From: Aerococcaceae bacterium DSM 111176
GTDB taxonomy: Bacteria > Bacillota > Bacilli > Lactobacillales > Aerococcaceae
Assembly: GCA_015863215.1 (NCBI GenBank)
Contig: JACBXN010000008.1
Location: 1 to 53,242, forward strand
Direction: 5' to 3'
DNA length: 53,242 nt
The notes below the pieces were generated by a model. The model saw only the letters and a list, made by a program, of their open reading frames with translations. It made no database searches and was not told the DNA's origin. A program made the translations under genes and the position numbers. How positions within the stretch are numbered: the first letter of the stretch is position 1; the number at the start of each line of letters is the position of its first letter. This document shows positions 34,944 through 46,030 of the stretch, one piece after another.

Positions 34944-35022
34944 GGATTGTTACTGTTAAATCAGGCAAGACCTAAATAAAGTTTGCAAGGGATAACTGTG
35001 CATTCTTTATTTAGGTCTTTTT
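34944..35022 (+). promoter_or_regulatory. RAT antiterminator and overlapping terminator
   Basis: GGATTGTTACTG ... AGGCAAGACC (34944-34972) is the ribonucleic antiterminator bound by LicT/BglG proteins. Its 3' end is the left arm of a perfect 15-bp terminator stem (34967-34981 with 35005-35019) followed by T residues. Binding of the active antiterminator would block the terminator and allow expression of the four downstream genes. Confidence 0.9.
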
Positions 35023-35039
35023 TATTGGAGCTGAATATA

Positions 35040-35876
35040 CTGTATCTGGAAAAAATTATTAATAACAATGTGGCACAAGTTCGAGACGATGACGGGAATC
35101 AATTTGTTGTTATGGGAAGTGGACTGGCTTTTCAAGCGAAAGTCGGTCAAATCATCCCCCCTTCTAAAATTGAGAAAACATTTGTCCTACAAGATTCCAA
35201 TCAAGATTTTAATGCGATCTTACAGACTTTAAATCAAGATGAAATCGAAGTGGTCAGTAATGTGATTCAAATGGGTGAAAATTTACTCGAAACAGAATTT
35301 CCAACTAGCCTACTCTTTACACTGGGTGATCATATTCATTTCGCGATTGAACGCAACCGTGAAAACTTAATCGTCAAGAATCCATTGACTTGGCAAATCA
35401 GACGCTTATATCCTGAAGAATATCAAGCGGGACTTAAAGCGGTTGACTATATTAATGACCATTTCAATACTCAATTAGATGAGTCCGAAGCGACATCTGT
35501 TGCAATTCACTTTATAACAGCTTTGAGAGAAAATAATCTTGTTGAGGAAACGATGCGATCAGTTCAACTTATTGAATCTATTATATCAATTGTTGAATTA
35601 CATTATGGCCGACCATTTGACCAATCATCGAATGCCTTTCACCGTTTTACCACTCATTTAGAATATTTTGCGGAACGGATTTTAAACGGTCATTTACAAA
35701 ATGATGAATCAGATGATTTTCTGTTCGAACAAGTTCGGTCGAATTATCCCGTTGCATTTAAAGCAAGTGAAAAAATACAGGCTTTCATCACATCAAGTTA
35801 TCAGTATACGATTAGTACTGAAGAAATGATTTATTTAACAATTCATATTAATCGCTCGATGCGCGAAGCGCAATAA
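35040..35876 (+). CDS. licT: BglG/LicT-family transcription antiterminator
   Basis: RNA-binding antiterminator for the beta-glucoside operon. The N-terminal CAT domain (EKIINNNVAQVRDDDGNQ, GSGLAFQAKVGQ) is followed by PRD1 (about residues 65-168) and PRD2 (about 170-278). Conserved His sites are in GDHIHFAIER, IHFITALRENN, HRFTTHLEYF and IHINRSM; these are phosphorylated by HPr or the PTS. The family's first Met aligns with a CTG codon at 35040, nine bases from TTGGAG, and no ATG or GTG is available there; an ATA precedes it. The long TTG frame from 34983 starts in the terminator and is unlikely. Confidence 0.9.
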   Translation: MYLEKIINNNVAQVRDDDGNQFVVMGSGLAFQAKVGQIIPPSKIEKTFVLQDSNQDFNAILQTLNQDEIEVVSNVIQMGENLLETEFPTSLLFTLGDHIHFAIERNRENLIVKNPLTWQIRRLYPEEYQAGLKAVDYINDHFNTQLDESEATSVAIHFITALRENNLVEETMRSVQLIESIISIVELHYGRPFDQSSNAFHRFTTHLEYFAERILNGHLQNDESDDFLFEQVRSNYPVAFKASEKIQAFITSSYQYTISTEEMIYLTIHINRSMREAQ

Positions 35877-35916
35877 CACTTAACAAACAATCCCATTCAT
35901 TATTAGGAGGTGTGAA

Positions 35917-36018
35917 ATACTTAATCCTGTTATATCAGCACTTATTATACTATTTATTGATTCAATTATTGAAAGAAAAGAGGATTTATTATGGCAAATG
36001 AAAAAAATAAAGAATTAG
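35917..36018 (+). other. Possible small hydrophobic reading frame before PTS gene
   Basis: A consensus AGGAGG at 35905-35910 is followed by no ATG. The frame beginning at the ATA at 35917 would give 33 residues with a hydrophobic core (NPVISALIILFIDSIIERKE), overlapping the PTS start. A second frame starts at a GTG touching the same AGGAGG. Both starts are unusual, so this is only a candidate leader peptide or a decayed gene remnant. Confidence 0.2.
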
Positions 36019-37985
36019 CCCGCGACATAATTGAACGTGTCGGTGGTGAGGAAAATGTCGATGGTTTACGTCATTGTATTACGCGTTTACGCTTTAATTT
36101 AAAGGATAGTTCTAAAGCGGATACTGAGTACTTAAAGAAACGTGATGGGGTTGTAACGGTTGTTGAGGCAAGTGGCCAATATCAAGTCGTAATTGGTAAT
36201 GAAGTTTCTGCTGTTTATGAAGCAATTACTGAAGTATCAAATATTGGAGAGGGGCATACATCATCTATCGCACCAGAAGATGACGACCGTTCTCCTCTTG
36301 ATAAATTTATTGATACATTAACTGGTTTATTCCAACCGATACTCGGTGCTTTAACTGCAGCCGGTATTATTAAGGGACTTACTTCACTCTTAACAGTTGC
36401 TGGAGTTGACCCAACAAGTGGCTTCATGCAAGTCATGACTATTTTAGGAGACGGATTCTTCCAACTCTTACCAATCGCATTAATTATTACAAGTGCTCAA
36501 CGCTTTAAGATGAATACATATACTGCGATCGCAGTTGGTAGTGTTCTACTATATCCTACATTAGGCACTCTTCAAGAGGGTGAGTTACTCTATACCTTAT
36601 TTAGCGGAACGCCTTTTGCTTCAGAAATTTTTAATACATTTTTAGGTATTCCAATTATTTTACCGCCGGCAGGAAATTACTACTCATCAGTAATTCCGGC
36701 AATTGTCGCAATTTGGTTCTCAGCAAAAGTTGAAAAATGGGTTAAGAGTTGGATGCCACAAATTATTACCAGTTTCTTTACACCTGTTATGACTCTGTTA
36801 ATTGGTGGTACCTTATCTCTATTAGTCATTGGTCCCGTTTCAACGTGGGGAGCAAACTTAATTGGTGCTTTCTTCTCATGGATTCAAAATTTTAGTCCAA
36901 TCTTATTCCATGTTATTTTACAATCTGCATGGCAAATTCTCGTTATCTTTGGTTTACATTGGGGTATTTTACCATTGGCATTTATGGAAGCAGCCAATCC
37001 AGCAACAAACTTCGCTTCACCAATTTTCGCAGCTGTTGCGGGATCAACATTCCCAGTATTTGGTGCAATACTAGCTATTTGGTGGAAATCTCGCGAAGAT
37101 AAAACACGTTCAATCGCAGCTGGTTCTGCCCTGCCTGCATTATTTGGTGTAACTGAACCCGCTATCTACGGTTTAATGTTACCAATGAGAAAGGTATTTG
37201 GTGCAACAATAGCGGCCAATATCATCGTGGGTGTATACAACGGGATTGTTAATTTAGTTCAATATGGTGCGGGTGGTTTAGGTATTTTCGCAATTCCTAA
37301 TTATATCGATGCGACAGGTGCTAACCCAATGAATATTTGGCACCGTATTATTTCATTTATCGCATTGACGGTACTTGGTTTTGTCTTTACTTTAATTGTT
37401 GGCGTACCGAATATCCAAGATGAAGAAGCGGTTATAACCGAAGGTGGTGGCGAGGCAGATGATCAAACTGTAACGCCGGTGGTTGCTGAAGAAAATACCA
37501 ATACAACATCGACTGCAACTGCTCAAAAAGATATTATCGCAACACCTATTAAAGGTGAAATTATTGCACTCGATCAAGTAGATGACCCAGTCTTTTCTTC
37601 AGGTGCTATGGGGAATGGTGTTGGTATTATTCCAAGTGAAGGTGTCGTTTATGCCCCTGCTAACGCAAGTGTAACAACTATTTTCCCAACAGGTCATGCA
37701 ATTGGCTTAACAACCGGTTCGGGTACTGAAATTTTAATTCATATTGGTTTAGATACTGTTGAATTAGAAGGACGTGGCTTCGAAGCTTTAGTTGAAACTG
37801 GAGACACAGTAGAAGCTGGACAAGAATTAATTCGTTTTGATATCGATTTAATCACTGAAGCTGGTTACTCTATTCATACACCTGTTATTGTCACAAACAC
37901 AAATGACTTTGAAGATGTTTTAATTACTGACCAACAAACATTGGGACAAGGCGATTACTTATTAACAACTTTAGGTAAACAGTAA
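35991..37985 (+). CDS. bglP: Beta-glucoside PTS transporter, IIBCA fusion
   Basis: Imports and phosphorylates beta-glucosides, 664 residues. Domains in order: IIB with the phosphorylated Cys29 in GLRHCITRLRF; IIC with about ten membrane helices (residues about 100-465, including SALPALFGVTEPAIYG); a Thr/Glu-rich linker (about 475-510); and IIA with His584 in ILIHIGLDTVELEG. All key residues are intact. It also should phosphorylate the antiterminator in the absence of substrate. The start follows AAGAGG. The antiterminator gene lies upstream and two phospho-glucosidase genes downstream. Confidence 0.95.
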   Translation: MANEKNKELARDIIERVGGEENVDGLRHCITRLRFNLKDSSKADTEYLKKRDGVVTVVEASGQYQVVIGNEVSAVYEAITEVSNIGEGHTSSIAPEDDDRSPLDKFIDTLTGLFQPILGALTAAGIIKGLTSLLTVAGVDPTSGFMQVMTILGDGFFQLLPIALIITSAQRFKMNTYTAIAVGSVLLYPTLGTLQEGELLYTLFSGTPFASEIFNTFLGIPIILPPAGNYYSSVIPAIVAIWFSAKVEKWVKSWMPQIITSFFTPVMTLLIGGTLSLLVIGPVSTWGANLIGAFFSWIQNFSPILFHVILQSAWQILVIFGLHWGILPLAFMEAANPATNFASPIFAAVAGSTFPVFGAILAIWWKSREDKTRSIAAGSALPALFGVTEPAIYGLMLPMRKVFGATIAANIIVGVYNGIVNLVQYGAGGLGIFAIPNYIDATGANPMNIWHRIISFIALTVLGFVFTLIVGVPNIQDEEAVITEGGGEADDQTVTPVVAEENTNTTSTATAQKDIIATPIKGEIIALDQVDDPVFSSGAMGNGVGIIPSEGVVYAPANASVTTIFPTGHAIGLTTGSGTEILIHIGLDTVELEGRGFEALVETGDTVEAGQELIRFDIDLITEAGYSIHTPVIVTNTNDFEDVLITDQQTLGQGDYLLTTLGKQ

Positions 37986-38015
37986 TCATTAGGTAAACCC
38001 AATTATTATTGTTAA

Positions 38016-40942
<2,927 letters not shown>

Positions 40943-40975
40943 TTGTAGATTGAAATAGATATTTGAATATCTGGA

Positions 40976-40999
40976 GGGCGCGGAAGCGCCCTTCTTTTT
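40976..40999 (+). terminator. bgl operon terminator
   Basis: GGGCGC (40976-40981), loop GGAA and GCGCCC (40986-40991), followed by TTCTTTTT. Confidence 0.93.
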
Positions 41000-41051
41000 G
41001 TGTGGAGGTTTGGTAGGCTGAATTAATTTCGGCTTCCTTACTTTTAAAATT

Positions 41052-41079
41052 TTGTCTGCACTTAAAGGTGTTATATAAT
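41052..41079 (+). promoter_or_regulatory. Promoter of M20 peptidase gene
   Basis: -35 TTGTCT (41052-41057) and -10 TATAAT (41074-41079) with a 16-bp spacer, about 32 bases upstream of the start codon. Confidence 0.65.
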
Positions 41080-41110
41080 TAGATTACTAAGGACGGAAAG
41101 AGGAGATTAA

Positions 41111-42253
41111 ATGATTAGTAATGAGCGGGCTGTGAGTATTTTACAGGATCTGATTCGTATCCAGTCAGAGAATGACTTCGAATTACAAGTTGCCGAATAC
41201 ATTCAAAATTTACTGAACGAGTGTGATATTGCATCTGAAATTATTCACTATGAAGGAAATCGTGCCAGCCTAGTGGCTGAAATTAGTCACGGCAGTTCTG
41301 ATAAAGTACTCGGTTTATCGGGTCATACTGATGTCGTCAAAGCAGGAAATGTTGATTTATGGGATCATGACCCTTATGGTGCAGAAATTGTTGACGGTAA
41401 AATGTATGGTCGTGGCACCTCTGATATGAAGGGTGGATTAGCTGCATTGATTATTGCCTTTATCCATGCTCATGAGCAACAAAATTTCAATGGGACCATT
41501 CGCTTTATGGCAACTCTTGGTGAAGAGACGGGAGAAATGGGAGCACGTCAATTATCTGATTTGGGTTACGCGGATGACCTAAATGGCATCTTAGTCGCCG
41601 AACCATTCAACAACCGCATCTTACATATGCACGGTGGTTCTTATAATTACCGAATTAGCTCACACGGCGTGGCAACCCATTCGTCTACCCCACACAAGGG
41701 ACAAAATGCGATTCAACATTTGCGCGACTTCATGGTCCTACTGCAAGAAAAGTTAGACATTGCATTGGATGTATCTAACGACAAATTAGGTAAACCCGTC
41801 CATTCGATTACTTTAATTCAGGGTGGTGAGCAAATTAATTCCATCCCTGAATATGCGGAATATAAAGCAAACGCCCGGACCATCCCGGAGTTTAATAATG
41901 ACGACTTAACAAGGTTAATCCAAGAATGCGTCAAAACTTTTAATGGGAACAGCACTGGACACAAAATAGAATTTGAAATTCTGGCAGATATGCCCGTAGT
42001 TACTTCTAACCCTCATTCTGAATTGATCCAAGTGATACATGACGTTTCTCACCAATCCGACATTGAGGTTATAGCACTACCCGGTACAACCGACACTGCT
42101 CAATTCCAACGCCGTAACAAAGAGATGGACGTTGCAATCTATGGACCAGGTGACGTAAATCTAGCCCACCAACTCAATGAGTTTATTGAAGTCGATGACT
42201 ATTTAGAATTTATCCCAACATTTAATAACATTATTTCAGGGTATTTGAAGTAA
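41111..42253 (+). CDS. M20 peptidase, ArgE/DapE family
   Basis: Zinc-dependent deacylase or desuccinylase of 380 residues. Metal and catalytic residues are visible: His72 in SGHTDVV, Asp105 in GRGTSDMKGG, Glu138-Glu139 in GEETGE, an acidic ligand in VAEPF and His in NLAHQLNEF. Architecture and length fit ArgE/DapE/CPG2-like enzymes, not the M20D amidohydrolases elsewhere in the window. No lysine or arginine biosynthesis genes are near, so the substrate stays open. It is a single gene with its own promoter and terminator. Confidence 0.9.
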   Translation: MISNERAVSILQDLIRIQSENDFELQVAEYIQNLLNECDIASEIIHYEGNRASLVAEISHGSSDKVLGLSGHTDVVKAGNVDLWDHDPYGAEIVDGKMYGRGTSDMKGGLAALIIAFIHAHEQQNFNGTIRFMATLGEETGEMGARQLSDLGYADDLNGILVAEPFNNRILHMHGGSYNYRISSHGVATHSSTPHKGQNAIQHLRDFMVLLQEKLDIALDVSNDKLGKPVHSITLIQGGEQINSIPEYAEYKANARTIPEFNNDDLTRLIQECVKTFNGNSTGHKIEFEILADMPVVTSNPHSELIQVIHDVSHQSDIEVIALPGTTDTAQFQRRNKEMDVAIYGPGDVNLAHQLNEFIEVDDYLEFIPTFNNIISGYLK

Positions 42254-42261
42254 TGTGAGGG

Positions 42262-42302
42262 AAACAAGCAACCAGTTGAAGAAGGCTGGTTGCTTGTTTT
42301 TG
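42262..42302 (+). terminator. Terminator after M20 peptidase gene
   Basis: A perfect 14-bp stem (42262-42275 with 42286-42299) followed by T residues. Confidence 0.9.
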
Positions 42303-42326
42303 TGTGTAGTGGAATTTTGGGTTAGC

Positions 42327-42727
42327 GTTCAACTACTCGCGCATTTGAGGGATTTAGTTGAATGGAATACTGTGTTTCGTTCAACTAAACCTTCAAAATT
42401 GGGTTCTAGTTGAATGGATGACTGGGGATCGTTCAACTACGCCTTCAAAATTGGGTTCTAGTTGAATGGATGACTGGGGATCGTTCAACTAAACCTTCAA
42501 AATTGGGTTCTAGTTGAATGGATTACTGTGGATCGTTCAACTTCGCCTTCAAAATTGGGTTCTAGTTGAATGGATTACTGTGGATCGTTCAACTAAACCT
42601 TCAAAATTGGGTTCTAGTTGAATGGATTACTGTGGATCGTTCAACTACGCCTTCAAAATTGGGTTCTAGTTGAATGGATTACTGTGGATCATTCAACTTC
42701 TTCTACAAAATGGGGATTCAGTTGAAT
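42327..42727. repeat. Tandem hairpin array C (eight 52-bp units)
   Basis: GTTCAACT begins at 42327, 42379, 42431, 42483, 42535, 42587 and 42639, with ATTCAACT at 42691: exactly 52 bp each. Each unit ends in (T)AGTTGAA, so TTCAACTA and TAGTTGAA form an 8-bp stem around about 20 nt. Units 2, 4 and 6 carry AAACC after the left arm and 3, 5 and 7 carry CGCC, so the array has grown in 104-bp pairs. No coding frame is supported. It fills most of the 42254-42966 gap. Confidence 0.9.
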
Positions 42728-42738
42728 AGGTCCCGCAA

Positions 42739-42832
42739 TTGCGTAAATACTTTCGGCCTTTTTACGGTTAGTTTGTACGCAAAACCTGTTCCGTAAATAG
42801 TTAATAACTTTTTAGCATTATATTTGTACGCA
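42739..42832. repeat. Two-unit hairpin repeat F
   Basis: Left arms TTGCGTA (42739-42745) and CCGTA (42791-42795), and right arms TACGCAA (42776-42782) and TACGCAC (from 42827), give a right-arm spacing of 51 bp. The outer pair is a perfect 7-bp inverted repeat. It lies directly behind array C but has unrelated arms. An imperfect hairpin near 42903-42945 probably ends the reductase gene. Confidence 0.55.
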
Positions 42833-42966
42833 CGCAGATAGGAAACCTTTTTCATTTCAAACCTCCATTAGAACACTCATTATATCTCCACCCAAATCAA
42901 AAAAGCAGCCAACCGCATACCAGCAGTCAGCTACTTTCAAACATAATCACTTAACAACTATACTTT

Positions 42967-43683
42967 TTAATTAGTCAACGGACGATATCTCAGCCAGACA
43001 GCTGAATCCTCTATGGGCTTGGCATCAATCAAATCGAATGTAATTGCTTCAGGCGTTGAGAATGGTTCTGATGCAGAAAATAGACTCGGATTTTCAGGGT
43101 CACCATCCGCAAAGGGGCCCATCACAATTGATACTTCATCAACTAGACCCGCTTGTAGGAATGACCAGTTTAAAACGCCACCGCCACCAATCATAATACG
43201 GTTCATCCCAAATAAACTTTGCAACTTATTTAAGATAAGTACATTATCCAATTCCTCTGAACCAGCCACAATATATGAGATCTCTATTTCTCGCAAGAAT
43301 GCTTTGTATCCATTAGTCGCTTTTTCACTTAACACTTCTATAATATGCGCTGGGCGATTTCCGTAATGGATGGTATTTGTCGTCCACCCCAACACACCGC
43401 GGCGATCAATCGAAACATAATACATATCCGCATTTCCTTGTGCGACAAAATCCCCTTCCGGTACCTCAACTGACTCATCTAAATCCAATGCTTGCATCTC
43501 ATTATTATCTTCACTCGTCGTACGACCGTTTAAATAGCCATCAATATCATAAAATTGCGCATCCGGCGTCAGTGCAATATCTTGATACTGCTGACTCGTC
43601 GTTTTAAAGCGCGGACTCTTCACCGTTTTAATTTTCCCGTCCAAAGAAGTATGTGTATGAATAACAACAAAAGGCTTCGTCAT
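42967..43683 (-). CDS. RibD C-terminal/dihydrofolate reductase-like protein
   Basis: NAD(P)H-dependent reductase-fold protein of 238 residues, similar to the C-terminal domain of RibD and stand-alone YwjB/YyaP-like proteins. Motifs are VVIHTHTSLDGKI at the start and NRIMIGGGGVLNWSFLQAGL (about 164-183), where the glycine run binds the nucleotide, then VDEVSIVMGPFADG. I start at the ATG at 43683, seven bases from GAGGAGG; the upstream extension has no site. No riboflavin genes are adjacent, so it is probably a general oxidoreductase. Confidence 0.87.
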   Translation of the reverse strand: MTKPFVVIHTHTSLDGKIKTVKSPRFKTTSQQYQDIALTPDAQFYDIDGYLNGRTTSEDNNEMQALDLDESVEVPEGDFVAQGNADMYYVSIDRRGVLGWTTNTIHYGNRPAHIIEVLSEKATNGYKAFLREIEISYIVAGSEELDNVLILNKLQSLFGMNRIMIGGGGVLNWSFLQAGLVDEVSIVMGPFADGDPENPSLFSASEPFSTPEAITFDLIDAKPIEDSAVWLRYRPLTN

Positions 43684-43923
43684 GTATTTTCCTCCTCGTA
43701 TAAACTTAAAATCTGACACGTCTCTATTAACATTGTATATTGGAAAGTGTTCCATAGCTAATGGTTATTTACCATCATTATCTATCGCTAATCAGAATAG
43801 TAATCACCTTCATCCATTCCTTCAAGTTATTAGTTGATATGATTATCAACCATTGGGCATGCCAATGTTTTTCAGATATACTTGATTTGTCAGTAAAAGA
43901 AAATAAATGATAGGAGAATAAAG

Positions 43924-44496
43924 ATGTTAGAAGAATTATTAAACCATTTAAATTCAGGTAATCCATTAGTTCCAGATACTGATTTAATCGTATATATGAA
44001 CCAAGTGAGTGCTGAAACTCGCCAGTATTTAGGACAAATTAATAGAGGAAAATATTTAAGCGACACTGAAATGAATCAATATGTCAGCAAATTACTCCCT
44101 AATGGACTCCCCTCTTCAACTACCATTTGGCAACCTTTTTATATGGATTTTGGTAAAAATACTACAATCGGAGAGAATGTCTTCATAAATGCAAATGTTC
44201 ATATTCAAGATCAAGGTGGCGTAACCATTGGTAACAATGTCTTAATCGGTCATCAAACAGTACTTGCCACACTCGATCATGATGTTCACCCTAATAAACG
44301 TGGCATTTTACACCCTGCTCCTATCGTTATTGAAGATGATGTTTGGATTGGTTCAAATGTCACAATAACTAACGGCGTGACGATTGGTCAAGGTTCAATA
44401 CTCGCAGCCGGCGCGGTTGTTACTAAAGATGTTCCACCATATAGTATCGCAGGTGGAGTTCCTGCTAAAGTGATTAAACAGATTGAACAAAATTAA
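43924..44496 (+). CDS. Sugar O-acetyltransferase (Maa/LacA/NodL type)
   Basis: Left-handed beta-helix acetyltransferase of 190 residues that transfers acetyl from acetyl-CoA to a sugar hydroxyl. An N-terminal Mac-like helical region (about 5-55) precedes the hexapeptide repeats (GENVFINANVHIQDQGGVTI and onward). The catalytic His is in LATLDHDVHP, and the coil ends with GAVVTKDVPPYSIAGGVPAK, the standard closing segment. It starts behind TAGGAG and is monocistronic with two hairpins downstream. Maltose/glucose-type acceptor is likely but not certain. Confidence 0.92.
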   Translation: MLEELLNHLNSGNPLVPDTDLIVYMNQVSAETRQYLGQINRGKYLSDTEMNQYVSKLLPNGLPSSTTIWQPFYMDFGKNTTIGENVFINANVHIQDQGGVTIGNNVLIGHQTVLATLDHDVHPNKRGILHPAPIVIEDDVWIGSNVTITNGVTIGQGSILAAGAVVTKDVPPYSIAGGVPAKVIKQIEQN

Positions 44497-44511
44497 TAAC
44501 TATTATAAATG

Positions 44512-44552
44512 CCAGATGACAAGTAGCGCTAACTGCAAGCCATCTGGTTTTG
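44512..44552 (+). terminator. Terminator after acetyltransferase gene
   Basis: CCAGATG (44512-44518) pairs with CATCTGG (44541-44547), followed by TTTTG. Confidence 0.65.
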
Positions 44553-44579
44553 TCATTATCAGGAAAAAATGAACTTAAC

Positions 44580-44626
44580 AAAATCGCATAAAATCACTAT
44601 AAATAACAGTGATTTTATGCGATTTT
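44580..44626. terminator. Bidirectional hairpin, dispersed palindrome copy 3
   Basis: A perfect 19-bp stem (44580-44598 with 44608-44626) sits between the convergent acetyltransferase and aldo/keto reductase genes. Its arm shares AATCGCATAAAATCA with the copy at 1085-1129. Confidence 0.8.
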
Positions 44627-44659
44627 GCATCCTTAGCTTTATTGAACTTGCACTTTTTC

Positions 44660-45526
44660 TTATTGTTGACGCGGACGAGCAAAGACTAATTCATTTGATT
44701 CATAATCGGTTACACGCTCTATTCGTTTTAGTGTTTCCATATCTTCAGCTGAGATTTCGAAATCAACTTGTCCATTTTCTACAATATGGTCAGGGTTACC
44801 TGATTTTGGTAATACAACGAACCCTAGTTCAATACAGTAGCGGATCGCTAATTGTGCGGGTGATACTTGATACTTTTCAGCCATCGCTACTATTTCAGCC
44901 TTATTTAAAATTTCACCGTGACCATTTGGAGAATACGCTTCAACAATGATTCCTTCAGATTCACAATATTCGATTATATCAAAGGGAGTATTTGAAATAT
45001 GAGCAAGTATTTGGTTTACCATCGGTTTAACTGTTCCATTATTGATTAAGTTTTCAATATCCGACTTCTCAAAATTAGAAACACCAATTGCTTTAATTTT
45101 ACCTGCTTGATGCGCTTCTTCTAATGCACGCCATGCTTCTAAATTGCCTTGATCATAATTTCCTTCTTCTCTGAAATTCACCCAAGGTTGTGGTGAATGA
45201 ATCAACATCAGATCAATGTAGTCTAAATCTAAGTCAGATAAAGATTTATCAATCGCCGCAACTGCTGTTTCGTACTCTTTAATGTCACCTGATAGTTTTG
45301 TTGTGATATATAATTCACTACGGTCAACATCCGTTGCTTTAATTGCTCGTCCTACCCCTTTTTCATTTCGATAAGCTTGAGCAGTGTCAATGTGACGGTA
45401 ACCCGCATCAATCGCTGCTAATACTGCTGCTTCAACATCTTCATCTGCTATTTTCCAGACACCTAATCCTAAAACTGGAATTTGTAAATCGTTGGCTAAT
45501 TTTAATGTTTTGTCATAACTTGTCAT
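44660..45526 (-). CDS. Aldo/keto reductase
   Basis: NADPH-dependent carbonyl reductase of 288 residues. The catalytic tetrad is visible: Asp in AGYRHIDTAQAYRNE, Tyr in the same segment, Lys in YITTKLSG and His in LMLIHSPQPW. The cofactor end has LPKSGNPDHIVEN. It resembles Bacillus YvgN/YtbE-type glyoxal and 2,5-diketogluconate reductases. It follows a broken cyclophilin-like gene on the same strand, and a LysR gene is divergent from both, a common arrangement for regulator and target. Confidence 0.93.
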   Translation of the reverse strand: MTSYDKTLKLANDLQIPVLGLGVWKIADEDVEAAVLAAIDAGYRHIDTAQAYRNEKGVGRAIKATDVDRSELYITTKLSGDIKEYETAVAAIDKSLSDLDLDYIDLMLIHSPQPWVNFREEGNYDQGNLEAWRALEEAHQAGKIKAIGVSNFEKSDIENLINNGTVKPMVNQILAHISNTPFDIIEYCESEGIIVEAYSPNGHGEILNKAEIVAMAEKYQVSPAQLAIRYCIELGFVVLPKSGNPDHIVENGQVDFEISAEDMETLKRIERVTDYESNELVFARPRQQ

Positions 45527-45555
45527 TAAATCAAAACCTTTCTTTATTTCATATT

Positions 45556-45892
45556 TTATTCTGCTAAAGTCAGTGTAACAGTCATGTCGCCTTGTCCTAA
45601 CGCTGTTCTTAATTCGGTTGCATCTAAATCGATAACCTCTCCGATTTTAGTAAAATTCCAAGTATTTGGTCGGTAATAAATTACTAAAAAATGACCTTGA
45701 TATAAAATAACATCTCCTGGTTGAGTGGTGATATGTTTGTCATTTCGCTCTAACTGCTGACCTAAATCCCCCACCTTTTCCATGTTACCATAATCTTCCA
45801 TCTTGGAGCAGATTAACTAGACTTTGAGCTGAAGTATTCTGCAGTAGTTCAACCGTTAAATTATGATTATTAATCTCAACATTCATCTTCAT
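45556..45892 (-). pseudogene. Cyclophilin-like fold protein, frameshifted
   Basis: The gene starts at the ATG at 45892 behind GGAGGAG and encodes 35 residues (MKMNVEINNHNLTV to LLQDGRLW), then meets a TAA at 45785-45787. From 45801 the other frame continues as 81 residues with the expected second half of the family (DYGNMEKVGDLGQQL, TTQPGDVILYQGHFLVIYY, ALGQGDMTVTLTLAE). Together they resemble the roughly 115-residue cyclophilin_like2 proteins often beside aldo/keto reductases, minus a few residues at the break. GATGGA and ATGGAAGAT overlap at the junction, so a short deletion between repeats may have caused it. A sequencing error cannot be excluded. Confidence 0.75.
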
Positions 45893-46030
45893 ATCTGATT
45901 CTCCTCCATGTTTACTATCTTTATCTTATTATTTTTAAAAACAGATTACCAATAGTTATTAACAATTTAGTATCATCGTTTAAAGGAATAATTAATGATA
46001 TAATAATAGAAAAGTCAAGGGGGCCAATTC

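Noticed and set aside
42327-42727. Array C as a CRISPR or as a repeat-protein gene
   Set aside because: Everything between the arms is also repeated, so there are no spacers. The 52-bp period is not a multiple of three and no frame stays open with a start.
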